DNA from: Trichoplax sp. H2
Lineage: Eukaryota; Placozoa; Uniplacotomia; Trichoplacea
Length of the DNA stretch: 64,000 bases
Assembly (NCBI GenBank): GCA_003344405.1
Contig: NOWV01000080.1
Span: 1 to 64,000, forward strand
Direction of reading: 5' to 3'
Shown piece after piece: positions 1-11,700 of this stretch (position 1 is the first letter of the stretch; each line of letters opens with the position of its first letter). A program made the translations under genes and the position numbers. A model generated the notes under the pieces. That model worked only from the letters and a program-made list of their open reading frames with translations, had not been told where the DNA came from and ran no database searches.

Positions 1-1075
1 ATCTGTATTCTATTGCCCCATACTAACCATGGATTAACATACAAGTATTGTTACATACACCAGGGACAATTCAAGGGAAAAAAATAATTATTTTTGGCCT
101 TGAATTGTCTCTGCATGAATCATTATCACCTACGAGTATTTCAACCAATCCATTGATATACTCCATCTTCAAAGCAGGAGAGTATTGATTACGGACTGTG
201 CTACAGTACAGTATATTGGAGTAGCTTTAAAGTCAGAGGTTGAGTCCGAGTTTCTTGGTGTCAACGCAGTAGTGATTGTTAACTTCATGCTTGGCTAATT
301 GTCAATCGGTAACATGATTGCATTTGTATATCAACTTTTGCATTGAAGACGCCAATCCTTTTCTACCATTCAATGTCCACTTGTCCATACCATGTGCATT
401 GCGTACTATCATGTCACCTTCTATACAGCATTCTACATAGCATAGGCTACTTTTATGTGTTGCCATTGCATTCTAATTGTCATGATTCTACCGATAATCG
501 TAGTCGCTTGACTTAAGGCAAAGCTTGTGATTTTAGCCATGCTTGATTCACTGTGAATTCTTGGCATGTAGCAGTGCCCACTACAGCATCTATTCCTCTA
601 TACTGTACTGTACATTGTACACCCAGGGCGATCATTGTATGACGATGCACTTGACGAAAATAGCTTCAAGTATAGATCGACTACAACAAATGACGAATAG
701 CAGGTGGAATAAAACTTGTTCACATTTTGAGTGATATTATCCCATGGTAATTTCCCTTCAATTAACGACTTACCATCTCCTACCAGCAATATTCTGACAT
801 CCTTTTTCATTTTTTTGCCTTTCCGTTACAGCCGCCGCCACTAGTACATCAAGTATGGCAACTTGCCTACCGGTATTGGTCGATCGATGGTTGATTCTCA
901 CTTCCAATCACGCTACAGTCCATTGGCTGTTGTACTCATCTACCAGTGGGTTACCTCTAGTGCGGTAGTAGTGTATCCCCAATTTGCTTTGACTTGGATA
1001 CTCATGCTACTGTCCAGTGTCCATACTGCTACCGTCTATTGGTGCTGATTGAGTTGATCATACACTAGTAAGAAG
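1..1075. other. Intergenic DNA, no gene recognised
   Basis: No open frame here resembles a protein family, and the short frames present lack splice or coding signals. Sparse CTGTA/TACAG words appear (for example around 200-215 and 598-615) and become dense after about 1080. Nothing else can be supported. Confidence 0.6.
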
Positions 1076-1079
1076 GGGC

Positions 1080-1530
1080 TGGTACAGTACTGTACGCCGG
1101 TACTGTAAACTGGTAGTCTGGCACAGTACACTGATAGTCTGGTACTGTACACTCAGTGTACAGTACTGTACTGTACTGTACTGTACACTGGTAGTCTGGT
1201 ACTGTAAACTGGTATGTACAGTACTGTATTCTGTTACTGTACAGTACTGTGTACAGTACAGTACACTGGTAGTCTGGTACTGTACAGTACGTAGTCTGGC
1301 ACTGTACAGTACACTGGTACTTTGGTACTGTACACTGGTAGTCTGGTACTGTACTGTACAGTGTACACCGGTAGTCTGGCACAGTACACTGATAGTCTGG
1401 TACTGTATTCTGTTACTGTACAGTACAGTACACTGGTAGTCTGGTACTGTACTGTACAGTACACTGGTAGTCTGGCACAGTACAGTACTGTACACTGTAC
1501 ACTGGTAGTCTGGTACTGTACAGTACTGTA
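1080..1530. repeat. Short-period tandem array with TAGTCTGG and CTGTA words
   Basis: The word TAGTCTGG occurs eleven times, at 1114, 1135, 1192, 1270, 1292, 1339, 1372, 1393, 1437, 1468 and 1506, and once more at 1764 beyond the hairpin. Copies closest together are 21-22 bp apart; others are separated by expanded CTGTA/TACAG pentamers. The common unit is roughly ACTGGTAGTCTGGTACTGTAC. Because the pentamer contains no stop in any frame, the array yields long spurious open frames on both strands. Confidence 0.9.
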
Positions 1531-1562
1531 CTATACTTGTACTGTACAAGTGTACAGTACAT

Positions 1563-1747
1563 TAGGCCCAGCCATAATAACCCCGATTACTCAGATACTC
1601 AGCGTAAATAGCTTAAACGATGATACATTATTGTAAGAATCTATAACTCAAATTTCATGCGATTATTCAAAGAGTAAGATAATGTATCATCGTTTAAGCT
1701 ATTTACGCTGAGTATCTGAGTAATCGGGGTTATTATGGCTGGGCCTA
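1563..1747. mobile_element. Foldback element with perfect 69-bp inverted arms
   Basis: The arms at 1563-1631 and 1679-1747 are exact reverse complements around a 47-nt AT-rich spacer. The 13-nt word TGTACAGTACATT lies directly repeated at 1551-1563 and 1749-1761, which would fit a target-site duplication, although that word belongs to the local repeat vocabulary. The element interrupts the TAGTCTGG array, with eleven copies before it and one after. There is no coding capacity, so a non-autonomous foldback or MITE insertion is the simplest reading. The perfect arms suggest a recent insertion or active homogenisation. Confidence 0.75.
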
Positions 1748-2166
1748 CTGTACAGTACATTGGTAGTCTGGCACTGTACTGTACACTACTGCAGTGCTAT
1801 ATCTCCGAACGCTACTCTTACCAGTAATAGTGGACTAACGATGGCAAAGCAACCTTTTAATGACAGAGACTGCTGCACGATTTTTCCCCTCTAAGAATGA
1901 ACTCTAAATTCTTCGACAGTAGGCAAGTAAGGTCGCAATCGTAGTCAATTCCTGAACGAAACAGTATTTCCAATCCGAGGATACAGCGATCAATCCTGTC
2001 AAGTCATCAGCCTGCACATTGTTGGTACTGTGAGTTGATTTCCTATCCAATCTCTTGTTCATCAGAGGGGAAAAATGGTTGAGTAAAGCGTACTGTACAG
2101 TACTCAACGACGCAGCTAGATGACACTAGCCTGCAGTACAGTACGTACCGCTTTGTCGTCTACAGT

Positions 2167-2434
2167 ACTACGGTGGCGGAGAAGGGCCACCATGTTACAG
2201 TAAAAACATGCTCTACAGTGTACAAACTTCCTCCACAATGCGGCGCAGCTACACAGCAAACAAACCACCTCCATAGTGCGAAAACCTGCTCCACAGCACA
2301 CAAGCCTCCTCCACATATGGAGGTGGTTTGTGTGCTGTGTAGCTGTGCCGCACTGTAGAGGAAGTTTGTACGCTGTACTGTAGAGCATGTTTTTACTATA
2401 CTGTAGCATGGTGGCTCTTCTAGGCCACCGTAGT
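2167..2434. mobile_element. Nested imperfect palindrome, foldback-like
   Basis: The left arm starts at about 2167 (ACTACGGTGGC) and pairs imperfectly with the right arm ending at about 2434 (GCCACCGTAGT); similarity runs through most of both arms. An inner palindrome is centred near CACATATGG at about 2313-2322. The left arm also holds two related segments (about 2253-2277 and 2295-2318), so the structure is palindrome within palindrome. CTACAGTAC words flank both sides. GC content is higher than in surrounding DNA. No protein is encoded; open frames on both strands are by-products of the symmetry. Confidence 0.7.
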
Positions 2435-2639
2435 CTACAGTACATACAGTACAGTGCTTTTTACAGGAAGGAAAGCCGAAAGGGGAAGGAAGACAAACGG
2501 ACAGATCGACTTTGCTTACCAAATGAGCAAATGAGCATTGACTCACTCATTGAGCAATGAGGCGGTCAACAATGATCATATCCAACAGGCCCGACTTTCC
2601 TGCTAGTCATTTCAACTGTACCCACCATCGGTAATGGCT

Positions 2640-4560
2640 ATACCGCACAGTGGTGTACACTAGTGTACACTGTACAGTACAGTAGACGACCGTGCTGCAA
2701 ATTCTCTGCCAGCTTAATGAACTGTACAGTGTACGGTTACAGCTGTAGCGTATTCTACTGTACAATGCCGGTCAAAAAGTCGGCCTTCTCATTTATTGCA
2801 GGCTTCGCCCGTGTCTCGTCCCTTTCTCTTCTTTCCAGTAGTCCCTGCCGTTAATATCCAAAAATGGCTACTTAGCATGGATCTTCCGTGTCTCAATCAC
2901 TGGTCCTAATTTAAATAACATCGACGATCTTCTAGAGCTGTTTTGAAGCAGAATTGAGTCATAGATAATAGGATTCAATGGAACATTACTTAACGTAGAA
3001 AAAAATCAGTCAATTCAAAATCGATCATCAGCTTATGACAGTTCGGTCATAACGAAGTGTTTAGCACAACGTTATGACGAGACGAGATAAGGGCGGAAAT
3101 GTCTGTCCGTCGACGAATGATCAGTGTCTAGTCCAATTCAGGTTTGGTCCGGTTCAGGTTCTTCTAGTAGTTGATACTGTACAGTACAGTACTGTAGTTC
3201 AATAATTCAATTGACTCAATCATGTACTGTACACTGTAGAGTATAACCATCGAACGGAAGAAGTTCCAGCAGGTTCAAGGACATTACGAATACAGACAGA
3301 TCAATGGTCCGTCGGGTAGTAGAAATTTCTAGCAGTTCATGATTGCGCAATGTACTGTAGTTCGTGGACGCTGTCACATATTGATGCATACAGTATGAGT
3401 CTACATACTGTATGCTAGTAGCAATGTAGCATACTGTAGGGACTTTTATGGTCAGAGTGTAAGCAATACGAATAAAGTGTACTGTATGAATGAATATTCT
3501 ATTCTACTGTACTGTACTGTACTGTATACTTACTCTAATTTTTTAGCGCCTATATCAGAGTTAATCTTATTCTGAACACTCTGCATTGTGACTATTTTCT
3601 CACTTCTTCCACTAAACTTTCCATTATGAGTTACTTCTCTGAATGCCAATCTACAGTACTGCGTACAGGAACACTCTGGCTACAATACAGTATTACTACA
3701 GTACAGAAGCTTTTTCAATCTGTACTTTATTCTGCTCTTTTCAATTTTTCGGTACTGTACAGTACTGTACAGTACAGTGTACAGTACAGTATCTGTGGCT
3801 CTGGTTTTGTTCTGTACTGTACAGTACTGTACTCTAGTGATGAAGAACAAGAAAAGACCTTTGTTTCAATGCCCCAAAGTTCCCATGTAATACAGTATAC
3901 TGTACGTACTTGTAGAAGAGTGCCATGTGTCGCAGTGTGAAAGCACGCGAAGTAAGTTTTCCAATTTCCCCCAAAATGACACGCCTGACCGTACTAGTTT
4001 TTCCCTTGGGCTTGGCGGGGTGCTGTCACTGCAGTGAGCTAAAAATAAACAAATGCGTCGATGCAAGTCGCAATATTGCATTATGCTGTTGTGTCTTGTA
4101 CGTACGTGACTACGTACATGACTACAGACAGATTACAAGACCGACCCCCGCACTTGACTTGGTGCTGCATGGGCCATGAGTCATTCATTCTGGACTAGCC
4201 TACAGTACTGTAGCTTCATGTAACTCTTGACTGTGCGACGCGATCGAACAACAGGACGTAAACCTGCTGCAGTACAGTACGTGTAGAGACAAGTTGTCAG
4301 ACAACATACAGTACTGTACTGTAGTCATTCGAGATTACCAATGACAGTACTGTACTGTACTGTACTGTCTGTACGGACGGCACAATGGAGTATTGTACTC
4401 TACAGTGTACGGTACGTGCAGTACAGTATACTGTACAGTACAGCGTAGTGTGTAGTGTAAGTGATCCAGGTTTAGTTGTATCTCTATGACTACAGCAAAT
4501 TCAAACCATTACATGTCATGTTACTGTACTGTACTGTACAAGTGTACTGTACAATGGACA
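2640..4560. repeat. CTGTA/TACAG-rich intergenic DNA
   Basis: Runs of the pentamer CTGTA or its complement TACAG recur, for example near 2670-2700, 3176-3196, 3504-3528, 3758-3832, 4312-4365 and 4520-4555. Orientation often switches, giving the palindrome CTGTACAG at the switch points. No gene was recognised. Open frames here are explained by the stop-free pentamer. Confidence 0.8.
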
Positions 4561-4577
4561 CACACTGCAAGCTATTA

Positions 4578-4746
4578 TGAGTCAATCAGTTGACAGCCTG
4601 TTGTGATGTCACTAAGCAACTTTGTCAGCTGACTGCGGCGTTGTGTTTATAAACATCATCTAAATATAGCTCGAACAGACGAGTATAATAGCGCGATTGG
4701 TCCAATAGACCTTTCAGGGATAGCGATTGGCTACCACTTCACCAAT
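4578..4746 (+). promoter_or_regulatory. Candidate Tob promoter: AP-1, CRE-like, forkhead and CCAAT cluster
   Basis: Within 170 bp are TGAGTCA (AP-1 consensus, 4578-4584), TGATGTCA (one base from the CRE, 4604-4611), the perfect palindrome TGTTTATAAACA (4644-4655, overlapping forkhead sites on both strands) and four CCAAT boxes: ATTGG 4696-4700, CCAAT 4702-4706, ATTGG 4726-4730 and CCAAT 4742-4746. The first two CCAAT boxes form ATTGGTCCAAT. The cluster ends about 265 bp upstream of the Tob start codon. Such a set would suit a growth- or stress-responsive gene. Binding is inferred from motifs only. Confidence 0.6.
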
Positions 4747-5012
4747 CAGCGTAATCCTAATTAGTGGATCAAAATCTTGCCCCTGTTAAATTGGGTCACT
4801 TTTCGGGGGTCCCAGTTAGTTTGTAAGGGTTGTTGATTTTTACTGCAGAAAAACATTGAAGGAGATTTTTTTTCGTTCATTAGAAAAAAAAATTAGTCCA
4901 GTGAAAAATCTCAAATTGGTAGATAATCCAAGCCACTTGAGTTGCTATTCAGTTACAATTTATCCAAAAGTAGCATTACTGCAGTTGTACAGTAGCAGTT
5001 TTACTATTCAAC

Positions 5013-5819
5013 ATGAACGAACCACCACCGAAGATGGACAGTCTGATCAGGATTGGAATTGATTTTTTACTTTCTTACATTAAAGATGAGAGTTTGCCGC
5101 AGAGTGGCTTGGACCAGTTCGCTTCTGAGTTGGAACTTGCTGTGACAGCCAAATTCGACGGCCACTGGTATCCTCAACAACCGAGTAAAGGTAGCGCTTA
5201 CCGATGTATAGTCATCAACGGCAAGCTACATCCACTTTTAGAACAAGCGGCGAAAAAAGTTGGTGTATCATCCCAAATTATTGCTAAACATTTTCCTAAT
5301 AAGTTATACTTATGGATTGATCCCAATGAAGTGTCATATCGCATCAACGACCAGCGAGCGATCAAAACTTTGTATAGTGCACCCAATACCAACGGCATGC
5401 AGTATACTTACAACCAAAGTAACGACTACAAGATGATGGAACAACAGTTGAAGAATGGCTTAACTGTTAATGACAGCTTCACTCCCGCTCAAGGCAGTGG
5501 TGACTCGCCCAAAGGCTTTTACACTCGCAACTCTTTGTGGATACCTACCACTGGAACAACTTCGATGGGATTCAGCCAGAGTTACACCATGGCCTCGGGC
5601 CAACCTCAATATTTTGATTCTGGACTTTCTAGAACTGAGTTAAGCGACAGCTTCAATATGGAACCAATGCAAGGTAGCCCAATGCATCACAATCACTACC
5701 AACAATATCAGCAACATCACCAACAAAGTAATAATAATGTAGACTACTCACAAAGCGGGACAAATAGGAACAATTCTCAGATGAATCATTTCCCGCAGTA
5801 TGAAGTGGTGGTGAATTAA
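5013..5819 (+). CDS. Tob: Tob/BTG family antiproliferative protein
   Basis: A single open exon encodes 268 residues. The N-terminal ~115 residues form a BTG domain. Box A is clear around residues 48-70 (FDGHWYPQQPSKGSAYRC), and box B follows around 97-112 (KLYLWIDPNEVSYRI). In this family the domain binds the CNR7/CNR8 (CAF1) deadenylase subunits of CCR4-NOT, promoting mRNA deadenylation and restraining proliferation. The C-terminal half is low complexity and rich in Gln, Asn, Ser and His, with a QQYQQHHQQ run near residue 230. That tail makes the protein longer than BTG1/2 and closer to Tob. No good PAM2 motif was found; NGLTVNDSFTP has the wrong spacing. The first ATG at 5013 is used here; ATG 5034 (MDSLIRIGI) could start the same frame. 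No intron is needed. CCAAT and AP-1-type sites lie upstream. Confidence 0.95.
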   Translation: MNEPPPKMDSLIRIGIDFLLSYIKDESLPQSGLDQFASELELAVTAKFDGHWYPQQPSKGSAYRCIVINGKLHPLLEQAAKKVGVSSQIIAKHFPNKLYLWIDPNEVSYRINDQRAIKTLYSAPNTNGMQYTYNQSNDYKMMEQQLKNGLTVNDSFTPAQGSGDSPKGFYTRNSLWIPTTGTTSMGFSQSYTMASGQPQYFDSGLSRTELSDSFNMEPMQGSPMHHNHYQQYQQHHQQSNNNVDYSQSGTNRNNSQMNHFPQYEVVVN

Positions 5820-5999
5820 AGCTGGCGTTTTATATGTCGGTAGCAATGCCAGCTGTAGTGAAGATTTTAAAAATGCCATGTATAGATAAGTTGATAAATT
5901 GTTGAAAAAGGACAGCATTAATATGTGGTCCTCTTTTATTAAAAGTCTGTACTGTATAAATTGTATAGATTCCCACCCATAATATAGTATACTATGCAC

Positions 6000-6017
6000 A
6001 AATCGCTATAGCGATTT
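6000..6017. other. Perfect 18-bp palindrome in the Tob 3' flank
   Basis: AAATCGCTATAGCGATTT is its own reverse complement and lies 181 bp after the Tob stop codon, probably in the 3' UTR. In RNA it could form a short stem only with strain at the loop, or pair between molecules. It could equally be a DNA site. It is not part of the CTGTA repeat family. Confidence 0.6.
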
Positions 6018-6044
6018 TTATGTTTCCGACATATTATTATTATT

Positions 6045-6484
6045 ATTAAAAAATGTATGATCCTGTATAGTATTGTGCGGTAGAATTGCTGTACTATATT
6101 CAATCTGTGAGATAAAGATATTCTATAGTTGATTGGAGTCATGACCGTGTATGAAATGGATGTTGATACAATTTTTCTTGAACTAAGATTTACGCGCATA
6201 CGAATAGTGTACAATATATACTTATTTACTACTGCATCAATGCGGTTGAAGATGATTGTAGATATCATCAATTTCCTGCTTCGGTTGGTAAATTTGTTTA
6301 TTGCCGAAAAAATTGATTAAAGATTCGCTGTATTTTCCAGTGCCTGCTATAAGTTATCGTCAATAGCTATTGTACGTTGTTTCTCGTTTATTTTTAATAT
6401 TTGATTCTATAATTTGTATTCCAGTTGATTTCTACTCGCTAATTTATCGCCTTTTTTCGAACTGGAATCAATATCGGCAATAAA
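6045..6484 (+). terminator. Candidate Tob polyadenylation signals
   Basis: ATTAAA at 6045-6050 is followed by a GT-rich stretch. The first canonical AATAAA downstream is at 6479-6484. Either could end the Tob transcript. This is motif reading only. Confidence 0.3.
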
Positions 6485-8784
6485 ATGGCTCATTCTTGCA
6501 TAATAGCTCACGTTTACTTGTTTTTATTCCATATTTTTAGTATGATTTTTTCAGTTGATGCAATAGTATCCTTCCAGAAAGACTCCACTGTTACCGTACT
6601 GCTGCACTCAATAGCCCTTTGAGAAGAGATAGCCTAAATTAATTAATTAATCCAATTTATACTGGCTAATCCTTCGAGGAGATAGTTATAGTGCGTTCAA
6701 CAAAAGCTTCCAGTAACGAAAAAAACGAAACATTATTTTATTCACATCTCGCCCAAAAAGATTGAACAAGCAAGACGCCAAGTTGTTTCGTAAATGCTTG
6801 ATTGATTTCATGTTTCTGTCCAGCAAGTTGTACAGTACTCTGTCAACGTACGCTGGAATCCCATCTGACAACAGCAAACTTTGGCGACTCTGAAACCTTT
6901 ACAGCTTAATTTTACTAAAATGATTATTTCTACAAGACTAATACCTTATCTTAATACAGTATTACGACATGAAAGCTTTGAGAAAGTGCTTTTCTTCAAT
7001 TTCTCTCCATTATGGGAAAGTGAAGGTTAACTGCAAGGAACGAGTAGTGAAAAATAGACAAGGGAAAAAAAATTTGGAGTCTAGAAAAAAAAAAAAATTT
7101 TCACATCTTCTCATCCAGTCATCCGTGACGTCCAGTACTGTACAGTATTTGCTGGCCAATGGTTCAGTTAATTCGTGACCGTACAGTACAGAACTATCAC
7201 CATTAGTCTACTGTATCATAGGGTGCGTTGTGCCAGCGTTTGGCGGAATGGTATACTGTACACAGTACAGTAGCATTACAGTACATGAACTTGGTATACT
7301 GTAAACTGGACAATATTGTACTGTAGTCTGTACTGTACAACGTATGGTTATACTGTACAGTACTTTAGTGTGACGTACAATACATTGAGTACAGTGTACG
7401 TCTGCCCTATGACAATATTGACACTGACTGTACAGTATGAGCGTATAGAGAGGTACAGTACTGTGAGTGTACTGTACTGCACCTGCGCATTTCGCCACCG
7501 CTCCATTTACCGGTGTGCTGTACTGTAATGTCTTGTAACAGTAACACATCCAATGGCCGGTGCTCATTTGCTGCCGCATTTCTCCAATTTTAGCACTCAA
7601 CATACTAAGCAGCACACTGACTACACTACAACATGCTGTAGCTTGATACGTGCAATTTGGATGTAAACGCTCAGTTCAAACTCATTCACAGTCCAGTATA
7701 CAAGATAGGATGGTAATTTTTCGCAGCAGAATCGACAGCAAGAAATTAGCATACTGTAGGTACTATACAGTACAGTAATACAGTAGGACAGAAACAGCGT
7801 GCGAGTGGGCGCTGGTCCATTATTCTACTGTACAGTGTACAGTATGCACTATGCAGTACAATTTCCCCAGTACTGTACAGTACAGTACAGTACTGTATCT
7901 GCTGTACTGTACTGTACAGTATGTACTGTGGTACTGTCAACTGAACGCGTTTCTGGCAATACAGTACAGTACATCACACGCATAAACATGCCCGCAATCT
8001 TGTTGTTGACAGTCAGCTAATCAGCCACGAGGTAATCGTCAATCTAGCAAATAGTTTGACTGCATATGGATTGATAGACTATTTACAAAGTTCATTACAA
8101 GATTCGCTTATCCTTCAAAACAGTCGGTGGTTGTACGATTCCGAGCTTGTGATCAGCTAGTTGCCATCACAATGCGTGAAGTAACGACTGTAAAGTGGTA
8201 TCGCTTCACCGCTGCTGCAGTGGTGTACTTCTGATCCAACTATGCAAGGCAATCAGTACAACTAGTGTAGTTCTCTAGGACGATCGAGGCAAATGCCCAA
8301 TTAATTGACTTCTATCAGTACTGCACATCGAATAGTAATTTAGCTAATATCATCCAAGTACATGCGAATCATCTACCACTTTCAGTAGCCCATGATACGC
8401 GTATGAATACGGAAATGGACATCGTTAATTCATCTACCATACAGTATCAAAATCTCATTTAATAATAATAATAATAATACTTAATTATAATCTGTATAGA
8501 CATATATATAATCAGATAAAGGCTCAAGTACAGTACAATACTATCGAATTGCATATACAATCCTGGTTAAACAGATGTTACACTATGTAAGTTGATTTCG
8601 CAACTACGAAACGGAAGCAACTAGACGAGTAGTAAAATATACTTAGCGAAAATGTACAAAAGTTCTTGCCTTCAAAAATAATAAAAACTCATCAATCACG
8701 AATTCTTCATAGACTGCCTAGAAAGTAGATTTTATAAACATTTTCATCTCCATAACCGTTCCAAGGACGTTAAACGTTATACAA

Positions 8785-11700
8785 TCAGTAATAATCTTCG
8801 AAATCTTCATTACCAGCCGAAGCACTAACTATATTTTGTTGATTTCTATACAAAACCGCAACCTGCATGAATTAATTATTAGAAAGTCATAAACAGCCAT
8901 ATACTGTAGTGAAATAATAATTAGAATTTAGCAGAGGGAATATTCAAGTCCATTTTATAAGCATTCGCAAAAGACTGCAAATTTCCTACCTGAGAAGCTG
9001 TTGTAGCTTCTTCCGGTTTTTTGTCATCACGAATACGTAGAAATCGAGGAAATCGCAAAGATATTCCCTTCTCTGGATCAACCTTTATCAATCACAAATT
9101 ATTATAAATAAATAATTAAAGCACACTAATACACTATTAGGAGAAATATTGTCCTATAGTTCTGTCATAAGCACAAGCTTAACTGTGATCGTTTCTAGCA
9201 TTGCTAATACAGACCCTAGACTAGGCATTGACATGAATTCAGCATATAATAATGACAAATGAAGCCACTTTGCTCTGTATAGATATGACAATGAAACTTA
9301 CTATTCCAGCGGCAGCCTTATGAACTGGTGATATCGATAGATCAGCTACTTTAACTTCCCATACCTGTATAAATTACAGTATAATGCACATCATTAAATA
9401 GCGACATTGACAACATTCCTACATTGACACTTACTTGTACAGCTTCAAACCAATGATCCGGTTGGACACTACTATCATAGCGATAGTAAGATTTCGGTTT
9501 TTCAATAGTTTGCTGCTTGAGAAAGTTTGTGTGCTGTTCTAATTCAACATCTTTAAATCCTGTTCCAATCTACAAATATTGAACCGAAATAACATTCAAT
9601 TACAGTACGAATATTTATTTAAAGTTAAAAAGAAATTTATTGGTGAACTATTCAGGATCAAACTATGCGTGAACAAACGTAGTCACCATACCTTGCATAT
9701 TGACTGAAACTCTTCGTCTTCATCGTTATAACATGCCAACAAAAAACCACCATATGTTCCTGTTCTCTTCCCCTTACCAAGATAACCTCCAATGACGACT
9801 AGATCCAAAGTATCACCAACACCTTCCAAATAGTCCTTTTTCAGCTATTCATAAAAGAATTACATAATCATTAAAGTATCAACTAAACAGCATGAGAATT
9901 CAATCGTATCAAGTATGCTTTTCATTCGTTAGTCAAGCAACAAGAAGTACGCAAACGTTATCATACAAGTGCATGTAGGCAGCTTTCATCAGTAATAGAA
10001 AAAATAAGAAAAAAACAAACCTTCAACCAGCTATGAGATCTTTTGGCAATTTCATAAGTAGCTTCGATTTGTAAAGTTTTAACCATCAGTCCTTCACAAT
10101 TACCTAAATATAATCACGAGTGTGCAATTAATTAAATCTTAAAGTCATAACTATGGTGATGAATTAAAATTTAATTTAACTTATATAATTCACACAAAAT
10201 GCTTTAGTTTCTTAGAATAAAATCGCTTCATTCTTACCTTTAATAGATTCATCAAGAAATTCGCCAATTTCTTCTGTGTCTGCAGAGATCCTTGACTTTG
10301 CAAACACAAATTCCTAAAAATTGAGAAAAAATTACCAGTTAAGTCAAAGAATCGTATTGAACGGCAGCTATTATTAAATGGCATTACCCCCTCTACTTCT
10401 TTAAAGGATGACCTCAACACCGATCTTCGTTTCTCGAAAGTTTCTTTAACCAAAGACTATGAAAAGTGCAAGAAATTATATCCAAACTTAGTCATTAAAA
10501 TACTGCAATGTAAACTAGTCTGGATTAGCAAAGTAGCAGCTTTAAAATGTTACCTTGCCATTGCAGTACAACATATCAAATGCATAAACACAAACTTGGA
10601 CTTTGATTTCATTAGCATCAACGTCCTAAAAACACGCAAGTTTAAAACGTCACATTAAATACCGATTCGACACATTAATTTCAAATTTTACAAATTTTTT
10701 CGCTATGCTATCCCGTGATAACCGATTATAATTCTAGCAAACAAAGGCTTCGAAGAATTACTGCTGCAATACTTGGGCCGTAATATGAAATTACCTTACG
10801 TTTCCTGGTGCTTAAGATCTGAAAAGGTAAAATCTGCTGTTTTTCTTTATCCCAAGCGACAGCTTCCGTATCAATAATGAAGGAATTGATGTGATCCAAC
10901 TTTACCTCTGGCATACGCATGATTATATCTGGATACTTTGTGGTATTGTTCTCACAATTGCGACTATAAACTTGCACTTCTCCATTATCTAATAAATGAA
11001 TCTACAAAATATTGAAACTTTTAGTGTAAACAACATCAGTCAATGAAGTTTTATTTCCTATAACGACTGATATTAGCCTACCTGAGCCCTTTCCCCATCA
11101 TATTTATATTCACAAGCAAAACTTTTATCTTCTAGGCGTTTCAATACTTCATGTATTCCTTTAGTTGGATGAGCAAGCATAGGCTTCAAAGGAACACCTA
11201 AACAGTAGTATAAGGTAGATCACAATTGATTGAATAAAATTCATTACTTCACTGTAGCAAAATGTTTATCATAAATTATAACCTGGGGACAATTTGCAAT
11301 GTTCCGATAATTCGTGAATACCATATTTTAAAAGGGCCGGTATGACAAGATCGTAATTTGGACACTGGCTGTTAACAATATACATAAATTACTTGTACAC
11401 TAGGTATACGAAGGTACCAGAAACGAAAGAGTGAAATTCTAGTTACCAGTGTGCATCCTTTAGTAACAAAGCCCCATTGTCCAATTCTTTCTTGAAAGCA
11501 TCAACTGCCTTACCTTTGCTAGCATCTATTATATGCGGTGGATATACTACATTTAAATATGAGGCATGGCGTTAGAAATTGGCGAGCGCAATATGTAAAA
11601 AATAATTAGCAAACAAGCAGTTTGCAAGCGATGCAAGGGCTACACACGATCGCCTACCTTGATTTGATGGTGTATAGATAGTGGCATGAGCCAATGCAAC

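Larger units (their letters stand above)
5820..8784. other. Tob 3' flank and CTGTA-rich intergenic DNA
   Basis: From 5820 to about 7100 the DNA is plain AT-rich sequence with no recognised gene. From about 7130 to 7990 the CTGTA/TACAG pentamer is again dense (for example 7866-7920). An (AAT)n microsatellite lies at about 8460-8479. The last ~300 bp precede the ligase stop codon and should include its 3' UTR. Tob and LIG1 are convergent across this space. Confidence 0.6.

Noticed and set aside
1058-1549. Long minus-strand open frame (163 residues) rich in Tyr, Thr, Val and Cys, plus overlapping frames on both strands
   Set aside because: It is a translation of the stop-free CTGTA/TACAG repeat array, with no domain, codon or splice evidence.
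2160-2546. Overlapping open frames on both strands, Cys- and His-rich
   Set aside because: They mirror each other across the palindrome at 2167-2434 and are not protein-like.
5472-5505. PAM2-like motif in the Tob tail (NGLTVNDSFTP)
   Set aside because: Leu to Phe spacing is one residue short and the central Ala is missing, so PABP binding is not supported.
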